A stretch of DNA of 64,000 nt, taken from Neoscytalidium dimidiatum. Lineage: Eukaryota; Ascomycota; Dothideomycetes; Botryosphaeriales; Botryosphaeriaceae. Within the stretch, counting starts at the first letter, position 1; every line of letters begins with the position of its first letter. Under the pieces are notes generated by a model. That model did no database searches, was not told where the DNA came from, and saw nothing but the letters and a program-made list of their open reading frames with translations. Shown in pieces: positions 10,949 to 21,368 of this stretch. The DNA lies in assembly GCA_037367355.1 (NCBI GenBank), contig CM074704.1, positions 496,001 to 560,000 on the forward strand. Reading direction: 5' to 3'. The position numbers and the translations under genes are program-made.

Positions 10949-11893
10949 ATGTACGCGCTCGCCAACTACCAACCCTCTTTCTTTACGGCCGAAGCGCAGT
11001 TCTCCGTCAGGTCGCCGAACACCACCACCACAACCAAAACAGCAGCAAGAACAATATCGGACCCACTTCCTTACCAAGCCTTCGCTGTGCCCTACGACAC
11101 GCACAAGCACCACCCTAGCCCTTCTCAATCATCATCCACCTCCTACACTTTTTCGCCCAGGCCTCCATCTCGCCTCACCCCAAGATTCAGCAGCGTTGGC
11201 CCCGCACCCCGGCGCGCGTCCTCGCAGCCCCAATGCGCAGCTCCATCACCTCCGTCGCCACCACTACCTCTATCCACCAACGCAGAGCCCTCTTCAAGCG
11301 GTAAACGACCTGGCGCAAAGGAGCGGCGACGCACACAGAACCGGCGCGCGCAGCGGACGCACCGCGAGAGGCGGGCAGTGCAGCTCAAGGAGCTGGAGGC
11401 GCGTGTCAACGAGCTGCAGGAGCTAGAGCGACGGCTGCGCGAGGAGAACGGCGGGCTTAAATGGGAGCTACTGCGTGCTTACAACACACTGCAGGCGCAC
11501 CGCACGGTGGTGTGCAAGGTGGATGAGGAGGAAAAAGAAGAGGAGGAGCTCGAGCGGCGGCGAAAGAGGCCGATGACGGCTATATCGCTCGCAGTATCAT
11601 CGGCATTAGCGAACATGAGGTACACAGTGTCGGAGGACGGGTAAAAAGTGGAGGGTAGGTTGGATCCCGTGTTGTTATGGGATATGGTGCAGAAGCACCC
11701 ACGAATAAAAGGGGGTGAAGTAGACGTATTCGAGATACTCAAGGAGCTTTTGGGCAACGGCGGCGTCGTGTGGCTTAGCAGCAAGCATACAGCGGCCGCC
11801 AACCTTACGATGGACGTCGACTCTGAGAGACTTAATAAAGCTGTTGAAAAGTGTCTAAGCAAGAGAAAGAACCATCTTTATTATGGAATATAG
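10949..11893 (+). pseudogene. bZIP transcription factor, interrupted by in-frame TAA
   Basis: The basic region is KERRRTQNRRAQRTHRERRA, with the N-x7-R arrangement of fungal Yap/Pap-like bZIPs. A leucine-zipper helix follows (LKELEARV, LQELERRL, LKWELLRAY). The N-terminus is Ser/Pro/Thr-rich. The first ATG in frame is at 10949; the frame is open back to 10859 but only with a TTG. A TAA at 11642-11644 stops the frame after SVSEDG-like sequence. The same frame then stays open for 82 codons and reads LDPVLLWDMVQKHP and GGEVDVFEILKEL, which resembles the conserved C-terminal segment of fungal bZIP proteins. That supports a nonsense mutation or base error rather than a natural end. A truncated product of about 230 aa would keep the DNA-binding region. 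Target genes are unknown. Confidence 0.7.
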
Positions 11894-12861
11894 TAAATTT
11901 CTAGCATATGTATCATTTCTTTCAGTTCTTACCAGTGCTCTTTCGCCTATAAGCCTCACAGGTGCTCCTGTACTAAACACTCTCCTTGTCGTCCACACAC
12001 GTACCGCAATAGGTTTTAATCAGACCGTGGGGTGTTGCTTACTCACCTCAAGAAAGTATCCTCAAAAGAGACATTTCTGAACAACATCACGTAGGTCTTC
12101 TACGATATGTTACACATAATGACAACAGCGAACGTCTTGTGGGACATGTTCCCTTGAATAATCTTACAACCATCGACGACGTTCTCGCAACCATGCTACC
12201 AGACTACTCGGCACAGATTCAAATTTTTTTCAAAGACCAAGAACGCTCACCTGATCAGATAGTGAAGCACCTCACTGTTGCCTTCCCCATTTTACATATT
12301 TGAGGTACGCAATCATCCGCCTCCGCATATGGGTGCGCCAAGACTTCATTGGGCACCGCGCCTTTGCATCGAACTTACTTCACGGGTTCTTCTACATGCG
12401 GAGAAGAGGTGCACAGGTGACTTTAACTACATAGATCTCCATCCACGTTGTGAAAACTAAGACTAAGATGACGGTCGAGTATGTTCGAAGGCGGCCAAGA
12501 GGATATCGAGCCGTGACTTTAACAAAGAAAAGGGGTACTGTTATGGCAGGTACGCTTAGCGCGGAGCTAGCGCCGCTGGGTAGTTGGGTAGTTTAGCTCC
12601 TTCGCTTTCTTAGAGACAGACAACAGACAACGAATACAGATGCATACGAGTTTTTGCTCCAACAGGTTCAAAGGAGTGCCGAGATCATTCTTGTCCTTTC
12701 TTCCAATGCATCACTTTACATCCCAACACTCCCGCAATCACCACGTAGAGCTATCACTTCCTATCCAATCTATCTTCAAATACAGAGAGATGCTGTCTAC
12801 GACGGCCCTCCGTTCCTTGATCAGGTTTGCATTTCCCCTAATTACCGCAGACAGAACAATC
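11894..12861. other. Unrecognised, possibly degraded coding sequence
   Basis: The plus strand keeps a 96-codon frame open from 12013 to 12300 with no ATG at its head. It contains protein-like stretches such as HNDNSERLVGHVPLNNL. A second frame from about 12303 reads RLRIWVRQDFIGHRAF, is broken by TAG at 12432-12434, and continues open through EYVRRRPRGYRAVTLTKK to about 12594. A short hydrophobic, signal-like start (MEYSKFLAYVSFLSVL) precedes at 11883, overlapping the end of the bZIP frame. I do not recognise the family and cannot join the pieces by convincing introns. It is either a degraded gene or chance. Confidence 0.3.
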
Positions 12862-13083
12862 TTAGGACATCTCTAATACCATTGAGGGTACCCATGTCCG
12901 GATCCTTGCTCTCTTCGTATTAGCACATAAGACGGTATAACCGCGCTTGGGCAGCTCAGTGCACGGGTTAGAGGACAAATAGTCACTCTCACCCTGCATG
13001 ACCGTAATGGCTATAACTGCCTTGTCGGGATCGCTTCCGGGCGCTGGGCGGTGAAAAGCGCCCACCACACCGCTCCGCTCCAC
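12862..13083 (-). pseudogene. Alpha/beta-hydrolase N-terminal fragment
   Basis: A 73-aa frame contains KAVIAITVMQGESDYLSSN and CTELPKRGYTVLCAN. This resembles the first beta strand, loop and helix of fungal alpha/beta-fold hydrolases, where the text usually reads as a hydrophobic strand, HGESDYL and a RGYTVLCAN block. The expected nucleophile-elbow segment (GxSxG) was not found downstream in any frame, and the frame changes soon after the RGYTVL block. The piece is therefore a 5' fragment of a lost gene. Family assignment rests on one short block and is moderate. Confidence 0.5.
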
Positions 13084-13104
13084 TAGGTCGGTGGTGGTGG
13101 GCGC
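13058..13104. repeat. GC-rich near-perfect inverted repeat
   Basis: The left arm GCGCCCACCACACCG (13058-13072) pairs with the right arm CGGTGGTGGTGGGCGC (13089-13104) with one bulged base and a 16-base loop. It overlaps the 5' end of the hydrolase fragment. A hairpin or a mobile-element terminus scar are both possible; no target duplication was seen. Confidence 0.5.
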
Positions 13105-14419
13105 TCATGGTAGCGAGCGAGGCGAGGAGATGACCTAGAGAACCGTGATGAATTTCGCCTTGTTTGGAAGCACAAAATAGAAGAGTAAATAAAGCCTCTA
13201 TAACAGAAAAGATACCACACTTTTTAGAGTTGGAAGTCTGAGTCTGAACACTTGAGAGAGGCCTGTAGGGTAGCCTTTAAGGCTTGTATCTATGGCAAGG
13301 TTCTCGCGGCAGGAAGAACAATCTTCGTCAGCTACCTTGCTTTGGAGCCCAAATCTACCGATTACAAACAAACGGGCTTCGTAATTCTTTTGATCACTAT
13401 ACGTAACGAGAATCTAGGATGAACGGATGAACATCGCATCGGATACGATATCAGGTTCAGATTCGTTTAGTCAATCATAGGTTGACCCTTTTACTAGCTT
13501 TCGATTATCGCCGATATAGCCGAGCTCATATAATCCTCCATTATATGAAGAACAATTTACCTGTCCGTAGGCGGAGACCATTTGGTTGATCAATAGCTAT
13601 GGGCGAATTGATAGTTATAAAGTTGGTACCCTTGCATCGTGTGCCACGTAAGTCAATACTATACCCCGCCTACTCATGGAAATCCTCAAGCGCTCAACCA
13701 TCGCAAAATGGGAACGTCTCTCAAATGTTTTCTCAACCTTTACTAGTTGAAGCCCTTACTACTGTGCTGTTGAGGTTCAGTAGTGGTGCAAAAGTAGTAG
13801 TGGTAATTTTGGCATGCCGGAGGAGGGGTGCCAGAGGTGCCTCTCTCTAATACTCCAGTGCAGCTGTTGCGCAGCTGAAAATACACTCTGACTATATACA
13901 CGTGACTAACTAACTCGTGCTGATTGCACTTATTTCATATCATATCGTCATTAGGAACTCGCACTCATTGCATCCCGGTCGTGCCGGCCTCTCCACGGAA
14001 AGACATGTCCATGTCATAATATTTCAGCCACTACGCGCCATATCCCTCACAGGCGCTAAGCAAACTAGCACGGGATATCTAGAGTAACGTAACAGAAGTA
14101 GAGCCTTGCCATAGAAGACGCGCATTCGGTTACGAATTGGTGTAAGGCTATGCTGTCAGAAGGTAGAATGCTTCCAACAGTGCTCATCTCGCTTTAAGCC
14201 TCACAATGGTTGAATATCAACTCTATCACTATCACCGCCATTGATCAAGAGCATAGCCATTTACGTTCCCATCACCGAACGGTAGGCGTGGCACTAGAAG
14301 TATAGATCAATCTCATTTCATAGGACTATGGAACGACCGGCACTATTTCGTCAAGTTCGCAATACAGGATCATTAGGTATCGAGAGCACGGGTTTCAGAT
14401 TCTTTCTAACGAACTTCTT
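13105..14419. other. Intergenic, 1.3 kb
   Basis: AT-rich sequence with no recognised coding region. It forms the 3' flank of the carboxylesterase gene. Confidence 0.45.
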
Positions 14420-16137
14420 CTAGAGAGTCGACGCATTCCGCGAGTTGAAGAACTCATTCAGCAATTCAATGTGATCATCGGTCGCAACCGGCACTTGTAC
14501 GTAACCATCAGGCAGGCCGTTGGCATTGGCCGGGCTAGCGGGGCTCAGGTGGAAGGTAGTCTTGCTCGAGCTGTTGCTGGGAGCCCAGTAGGGAAGTGAG
14601 CCATTCTTGTAGCTGCCGCCGGTGTTTGGGTTCTGAGTTTTGATGAAATTTGCCCAGTAGGCATTCAAAGTGGTCGCGATTTCATAGTCGATCGAGGTCC
14701 AGGGTAGATCGGTACCATACAGGTTGTTGAAAACATAGGTGATCTCGGACATATGGTGAGCGCCTTGGTTCTGGCCTGGCGGAGCGTGGTCCCAGTAGTA
14801 GGTGTAGATAGGCGAGGACGCCGACTGAGCCCAGAAGTTGGCAAAGTTCCAAGAACCGACGAGAGACGTATCGCGTGCTATAAGGTTGCTGTTCATCGAG
14901 GCCTCGGTCGAGTTGGAGGCCGGGTATGCCTCCAAGAACTTGCTGGCAAGAGAGCCATACGTCTGGTTCACTGTCTCCTCCATTGCGCCACGGTGATGTT
15001 GTTGCCGTAGGTAGCGCCCGACTCATCCTTTGTGTTGCCGGTGACGAGAGGTACGTCGTTTGCGGGTCCCTTTTCCAGCTGCTCCATGTAGGTCATCGGT
15101 AAGGCGTAGCCATATAAGGTGCCTCTCCAGTTCGAGAAGCCAGTAAATCCGCTGTACTCATTTATCGTGTAGGCCGACACCTGGCGCAGCTCCTCGAGGG
15201 TGGTGACATTCAGGTAGGACATCAATTCCTTGCTCAGCGACACTGAAGTCGACATGTTGTTGTAGCCTTCGGCGAGCGAGGTAGAGGCGGGATCACGGGG
15301 GTCACGGATTCCACTCTCTGCGATGGCGCCAACAATGAGGCCCTTTGCAAGGGGACTGTTAACGGTATGGTACACAGCGGCGCTGCCAGCAGACTGTCCG
15401 ACGGTGGTGATGCGCTTGGGATCACCACCAAAGTCAGCAATATTGTCATACACCCACTTGAGGGCGGCAACCTGATCAAGTATGCCGTAGTTCCCAGTGG
15501 TTACATTTCCTGACTCTTCGTACAGCTCAGGCAGTGCAAGCCAGCCGTATGAGCCAGTTCGGTAGTTGTAGGTGACAACGACGACGTCCTGAAGCGCCAT
15601 CGCACCTCCGTCGAACATTGACCAGGCGCCGTTAGCGCCAGCAGGGTAGCTCCAGATCATGACAGGACGCTTTTCAGTGGTAGAATTGGCCGAGGTCCAG
15701 ATGTTGAGATTCAGGCAATCCTCGTCGTAGACGGTATCAGCACCACCGTACGGCGCGGTGCCTGCAGGGCAGGCAGAACCGAAGGTATCGGCGACAAGAG
15801 TTCCGTTCCAGGCAGCACGAGGTTGAGGGGCCTTCCACCGGTTGGCACCACCGGTGTCTGCAGCAAACGGGATCCCCTTCCATACGGTCACACTCTCCCA
15901 ATTGCTGAGGTAGTGTAGGACTATATTAAGGCCACTAGCCAGCACTGAAAATCAGTGCGGCGTCGTACTTTTTCAGTCCGACAGGTAGGAACAGCAAGTA
16001 GCGTTGAGGGCCGGAATCCCCTGCACAGCACCATACTGGGTCTGAATCGTAGTGTTGTAAAGATAGCCGCTGACGTTCGAGGTGTAGCTCAGAATAGCCC
16101 GGACCACTCCAGCTTTGAGGGAAATGGAGGGTTTCAT
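14420..16137 (-). pseudogene. Secreted type-B carboxylesterase/lipase, single frameshift
   Basis: Serine hydrolase of the alpha/beta fold, probably secreted. The 5' part starts MKPSISLKAGVV and reads NTTIQTQYGAVQGI. An intron of uncertain donor then leads to SNWESVTVWKGIPFA. Visible motifs are DEDCLNLNIW (type-B signature 2), GGDPKRITTVGQSAGS with the nucleophile Ser, DESGATYG with the acidic residue, and GAHHMSEITYVF with the catalytic His. Multiple N-x-S/T sites fit secretion. Near 14980 the frame changes from NNITVAQW to EETVNQTYGSLA; one G is missing on the coding strand (TGGAGG where TGGGAGG would keep frame). Everything else is intact to the end at ASTL, so the lesion is recent or an assembly error. 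The leader is not strongly hydrophobic as it stands (an Arg lies within it), so secretion is inferred mainly from the family. Confidence 0.8.
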
Positions 16138-17535
16138 CTTTTCATCGATGTTTGGGTACGGTGGTGTGAAGAATAAAACAATTAAGGAACCTTTCCAACC
16201 ACTGAGCCCCCTCAGCCTTTATAGTCATCTTCTACGGCGACTTCAAGGTATCCATTAAGTAAGGGTTCGCTCCCCGACGCGTATGCCTTCTTTCTCCTTT
16301 TACTTTTCGGGAATGAATTGATGGCGGTCTTACGCGTATCGTGGGGCAGTGCCTCTGTCGATATCGTACGTTGCAAGCAAATAAGAAAAAGGAAAGACGC
16401 GTGACACAGAGGTAGAGCAAGTTGTACTACTTCGGTCCTCTCTACGTCAATTTTTAGTCTAACGATTATTAAACGAGCGCGACGAGCGGAAACGTCTCGC
16501 AGAGAGAAACAATAAGACATCTTTCAACCTACTGAAGGATATCCCTCAGTCCGGCAAAAGCTAGAATTACATAGAAGAAACAAGGTAACGAGGCGGTTAC
16601 GTATAAAGGCTCGCGGACATTACTTATCGCCGAATATCCGATATCAAAGTCCGTAAGTAGTGGATTTGGTAGGAGCAGGCCCGACTTCGGAACCAATGAG
16701 AATAAACTGAACTATATACAGGGATAACTTTATCAACAGGCTGAGCACCGACCTGGAGGTTGCGACTAAGGTGGTACATGTGCTCGTTGTGCACGCGACC
16801 ACGTGCTAATCGGTCTGCGCTCAAGCGAAAGCTAAAGCCGTGGACTGTCTCGCCAGCTCCCTCTCTGGAACCGTTAGCATCACCCTTAAGCCTATTGACA
16901 TTTTGAATAAAAATCCCTGCCCTGGTGTTTTCGTTGCACCCTCTCTGAGGACTCCCTCGCCTCTGCTATTACGAACCCTAGGGCACAAGGGCTTGAGAAG
17001 ACGTGCAGGTAAATTGAACGTTACGGGTTCGTATCTGCATCGTGGTAGCTAAGGCCCAGACGATATTCCGGTACGCTAGGAGGTCATTGAGAGGATATCT
17101 AACATACAGGTGGGTATGACACAATACCATGATCATTCTTTTCCATCCCGCATGTAATATCCGCTCCCTGCCTTCTTGCACCTATTACGCGAGTGCACTA
17201 CCTTCCCTACCCAGTCAAGTTTCAGATATGAAGTATAATTGCCACTAACAGTCCTCCGTTCCGTGCATAGACTCATAGACTCCCGCAACACCGCAGAAAG
17301 AACGGACGTGGTATATCTTTCATATCTTTCTATGGATCATATTCCGATCTATGTGAGAAAGAGAAGGAGGAAGCAGAAATGCATAACAGGCTAAGAGGTC
17401 TAACACAAAAAAATAATAAAGAACTCATAAAGCACAAGGGAAGTTTGTCCATGCCAACCGTACGCCAACCAGCTTCCCTTTCTTTCTCTATACTACACGG
17501 CCGAGGGTGCTTCTTCAGCTCCGCAATCCCGGCCA
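16138..17535. other. Intergenic, 1.4 kb
   Basis: No coding frame was recognised; the open frames are short and lack family motifs. It contains the esterase promoter side and the threonine aldolase 3' flank. Confidence 0.5.
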
Positions 17536-18854
17536 TCACGCATCCTCGGCGCCGTTAGCCACCGGCGCGGCAGCAGCGGCCTTCCTATTCCGCATGACGG
17601 CCTCCATCACCTCCTCCATCCCCTGCACCGCCAACTCGCTAATCTGGTAGTGCACGACGATCCTGGTCCCGAACGTCTTGATGCCCTTCTCGGCAGCCAG
17701 GCTCACGATCTCGGCCGCGTCGACGCCCGACGCCTTCACGTCCAGCCACACCATGTTCGTGTGCGTCGGCATCTGCAACTTCCCGCCCAGGGCCTCCCAC
17801 CTGTCCGCCAGCCGCCGCGCCACGTCGTGCGTGCGGGCCAGGCGGCCGCCGAAGAACTGCTCCTCGACGGCGGTCCGCGCGGCGGCGGCGACGACGCCGG
17901 CCATGCGGATGCCGCCGCCGATGCTCTTGCGGATCCACCTGGACCGGCGGACGAAGTCGTCGGGGCCGACGACGATGCTGCCCATGGGGGCGCCCAGGCC
18001 CTTGGAGAAGCACAGCTGCACGCTGTCGACGGCGTCGCAGTAGTCGCGCAGGCCGCCGTGGCCGGCGGCGACGGCCTCCCACAGGCGCGCGCCGTCCAGG
18101 TGGGTGGCGATGCCGCGCTCGCGGCACCACGCGGCGATGCGGCGCACCTCGGCCAGCGGCATGACGGTGCCGCCCAGCGTGTTCTCCAGCTCGACCAGGC
18201 GGGTCGGGCAGCCGTGCACGTCGTCGCCCAGCACGGCGTGCTCGACGACGTCCTCGAGCGTCAGGTGCACGCCGTTGCGCGGGACCACGCCCTCGAGCTG
18301 CGCGCCGCACAGGCTCGCGACGCCGCCGGCCTCGGCGCGCAGGATGTGCGCGCGGTGGTCGCACAGCACCGAGTGCGGGGGCGCGGCCAGGTGCGCGCGG
18401 ATGGCGACCTGGTTGCCCATGGTGCCGGAGAGGACGAGCAGCGCAGCGGGTTTGCCGGTCAGGTGCGCGATCCAGGATTGTAGGGCGTTGGTGGTGGGGT
18501 CCTCGAGGAAGACGTCGTCGCCGAGGGTGGTGCTGGCGATGGCGGCGAGCATGGAGGCGGTGGGCGTGGTGATGGTGTCGGAGCGGAACTGGTTGTGGGG
18601 TGGAGGGATTAGTGGGGGGGGGGGAGGTTTTTTTTTTTTTGGTGCTCTCTTTTCTTCTCTCTCGGGGGCGTTCTGGGGAATGGGGAAGGCGGCATTGAGG
18701 CATTGGGGTGTGGAAGGGGTTAACTCACGTCAGAAGAGGCCGGGCCGGGAGTCGTCCAGTGGTTTATGCTGGGAGATTGTGAGGGCGAGACGCCGGCCGG
18801 AGTGGGGGAGGTGGAGGACGGCGCGGTGACGGGATAGTAATTGTGCGGCGACAT
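17536..18854 (-). CDS. L-threonine aldolase, PLP-dependent
   Basis: Cleaves L-threonine or L-allo-threonine to glycine and acetaldehyde; a cytosolic enzyme related to yeast Gly1. Two exons give about 392 aa. Exon 1 (18854-18729) starts MSPHNYYPV and ends PASSD. Exon 2 resumes FRSDTITTPT, the family's N-terminal motif. The intron (18589-18728, GTGAGT...CAG) contains an 11-G and a 12-T run. Further motifs are GDDVFLEDPTTNALQ, LSGTMGNQVAIRAH for phosphate and cofactor binding, HLDGARLWEA, and LCFSKGLGAPMGS with the PLP-binding Lys. The length matches the family. The coding sequence is very GC-rich, producing long spurious antisense frames. It could act on other beta-hydroxy-amino acids, since the fold class has broad specificity. 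Confidence 0.92.
18613..18639. repeat. G-run and T-run inside the threonine aldolase intron
   Basis: On the plus strand, eleven consecutive G (18614-18624) and twelve consecutive T (18628-18639) are almost adjacent. In the transcript these become an A-run followed by a C-run within the intron. They are polymorphic and assembly-error-prone sites. Confidence 0.85.
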
Positions 18855-20405
18855 GGTGTGGAATTGGGCGGCGGTGATGGCAGTGTTCGTGTTGACGGGT
18901 TGAGGCGGCTGTCGACGGGCTGGAGCAGTGCGGTGCGGGGAGGAGGGGAAGAGTGCTGGCGCTGTCAAAGTTGATATCAGACGAGCGGCAGCAATTGATG
19001 ATAGTGATCGTGATAGTGGCGGCGAGGCGGCGGGGAAGAGAGTCGAAGAGCGCAGCGGGACAGATAGCAGAGTCAATGGCCGGCGCACAGGAAGGTTTAA
19101 AAGCATTGAGGAAATTTCTCTCGCTTTCCCGGAGCGGGTCGGTCTTGCAGTTTCGATGACACAGAGGAAGGTGGGCAGTTGAGGAGAAAAGGAGCGATGC
19201 TTTCCGCGTTGACTCACGCTTACCCGCGGGGAATTGGATGACGGCGACAAACGTTAAAGCCGACGAGAGGCACTCACTTATCGATAGCGCTGTTCCGACG
19301 ACAAGCTGGCGTCCTGGCGACCGCTGGCGACCCGCGCCGTCTGTCGGTCCGCGCTCGGAGCTCTGGCGGCCAAGCAATGCCACAGAGCCACAAAATTCCC
19401 AAGTGCCTTGTTCCTGGCGGCCCTAGTCCTCAACGGTCGGCACTGTATACTGGCCGGACTGCAGTACCACCATTACTCAGCACGACCGTGGCTTGCACAA
19501 CCGCACGGAGAATATTAACTTAAGCAGCGCCCTCCAAGACACGTCGGCCAAGCCGCCACATTCCCGTCAAAGACCGCCCCGTTGCATGCACATCCCGTCG
19601 CAGCTAAATGAAACGTGAGGCCGGCTGCCGACCAAACCTACCCACGCGCCCGTCACCTCAGGTGCGCGTCAGAAACTGGCGCCGCTCTCGTCAGCCGTCC
19701 CGGGAGTTGTCAGTGCGGGGCGGCCCTTGCTGTCGAAACAGTCGAAACGGCCGAGCCCACAGTGAGAGATCTAAAAAAAAAAAGAAAAAAAACCAAAATA
19801 CACACAATGAAAATCGGAACGCGGACGCCAGGGAAGCAGTGCGGCGCTGCGGCAGTTGGTTGACCGGCACTTGCCGGTTGGTGCAGCCATTGTCGACCGT
19901 GGGCGGCGGAAGCAAGTTTCTTCGGGTATAAACATGCAACAGGGGGGAATAAGAACGTTGGATCACTGCTCCAATGATTCCTCACGCATTAACGGTGGCC
20001 TCGTAAGCTTCATCTTCGGGAAACGCGGTAGCTGATTGGATAAACGCTCTGGCGTGACTACTACTGGGAGCGTCTCCCTGGCCTGTAGCGGTTTTCATCC
20101 TCACCCCATCGCCATTCCACTAAACAGGTGCAAGATATTAGTTTCACTAGAGCACTAATCGCAATCCAGTCGGGCACAGATAATTGGATGAGTAATAAAT
20201 AAAATTTCGTTTTGCGGCTGTACACACCGGAAAACTATATACAAAGAAGGGTCGCACGCTTCGTGCTCCAAAAATGTCTCTCTCTCTCTCTCCTCCCACA
20301 CCACCATTTCCATACCAATCTCACGCATACCCGCGTGCATCAATCAGAACACGTGCTCTCGCATTCGTGCATCAAGAAGTAAAAACGGGGTCGTAGCGAC
20401 TTCGC
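18855..20405. other. Intergenic, 1.5 kb, GC-rich then AT-rich
   Basis: Threonine aldolase 5' flank followed by the pectate lyase 3' flank. It includes an A-rich run near 19770-19800 and a TC dinucleotide tract at 20277-20292. Open frames here lack family motifs. Confidence 0.5.
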
Positions 20406-21368
20406 TTAGAAGCTGAGGTTGGCACCGGCGTTCTTGGTGACGGAGGCCTTGACGCCCGAGGAGGCGGGCGCGGTGTAGTCGTAGCCCAGGTCGGCCTTGG
20501 TCAGGGTGCCCTTCTCGGCCGTGTTCTCGCCGCTGCCGAAGTCGTTGTCGTTGACGGTGGCGTAGCCGGCGTCGGTGCTGTACAGCGGCTTCTTCGAGCC
20601 CGAGAAGACGTTGCCCTCGACCAGCAGCTGCGCGCCCTGGCGCGTGTTGATGCCGTCGCTGACGTCCTCGTAGTAGTTGCCGACGATGTGCCCGGTGCCG
20701 AAGCGGTACGACGGCCCGCGCGAGTTCAGGTTCTTGAAGTAGTTGCCGTAGTACGTCACGAGCAGGTGGCCCTTGTCCTCGGACCCGTTCGAGTCCGAGT
20801 GCCCGACGAGCGAGGCCTTCCAGTGGTCGTGCAGGTAGTTGTTGGACAGCGTGATGTAGTCCGACGCGTGCGTCACGTCGAGGAGGCCGTCGTAGTAGTC
20901 CTTGTCGTGGTCGCGGTCCGACGACAGGTCGTTGTGGTCGATCCACACGTTCTGCGACTCCTGGATGCCGATGGCGTCTCCGTTGTCCGCCAGGACCTTG
21001 CGGATCGTCAGGTTGCGGACGATGACGTTCTTGACGCCCTTGATGTACAGCCCGACGCCCTCGAGCACCGCGCCGCTCTTGCCCACGATGGTCTTGTTCG
21101 ACGCGACGCGGACCTTGGTGGCGCCGGTGATGGTGCCATCGACAACGATGACAGCAGCGCCGTCGGCCGACGCCGCGGCGGTGAACTGAGCAAGGCTGGA
21201 GACGGTCGTGGTGGATCCGCCAGCACCGCCCGTGGTGCCACCGTTCAGGGTAGCATAGCCGAAGTCGGCCTTGTCGGTGATGGCAGCACGCTTCTCGAGC
21301 GTCTTGGTGGGCGCTGCCAGAGCGCTCACGGCGGTCAAAGCAAGAGTAGCGAAAGTGGTGGCCTTCAT
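20406..21368 (-). CDS. Secreted pectate lyase, PL1 family
   Basis: Cleaves polygalacturonate by Ca2+-dependent beta-elimination in plant cell walls. It is a 320-aa single-exon frame. The Met of MKATTFATLAL was chosen because it begins a clean signal peptide ending near ALAA. A Kex2-type KR follows at about residue 28, suggesting a short propeptide. The parallel beta-helix shows family motifs: GDAIGIQESQNVWIDHNDL, the Ca2+-binding acidic stretch DKDYYDGLLDVTHASDYIT, NNYLHDHWKASLVGHSDS, and RGPSYRFGTGHIVGNYYED with the catalytic Arg region. The frame is intact and of normal length. An upstream Met at 21404 would disrupt the signal peptide. Together with the sugar transporter upstream it suggests plant-associated carbon acquisition. 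Confidence 0.93.
   Translation of the reverse strand: MKATTFATLALTAVSALAAPTKTLEKRAAITDKADFGYATLNGGTTGGAGGSTTTVSSLAQFTAAASADGAAVIVVDGTITGATKVRVASNKTIVGKSGAVLEGVGLYIKGVKNVIVRNLTIRKVLADNGDAIGIQESQNVWIDHNDLSSDRDHDKDYYDGLLDVTHASDYITLSNNYLHDHWKASLVGHSDSNGSEDKGHLLVTYYGNYFKNLNSRGPSYRFGTGHIVGNYYEDVSDGINTRQGAQLLVEGNVFSGSKKPLYSTDAGYATVNDNDFGSGENTAEKGTLTKADLGYDYTAPASSGVKASVTKNAGANLSF

Noticed and set aside
17639..18703. Long frames in other registers over threonine aldolase and its antisense
   Set aside because: They are caused by extreme GC at third positions; only the aldolase frame carries family motifs.
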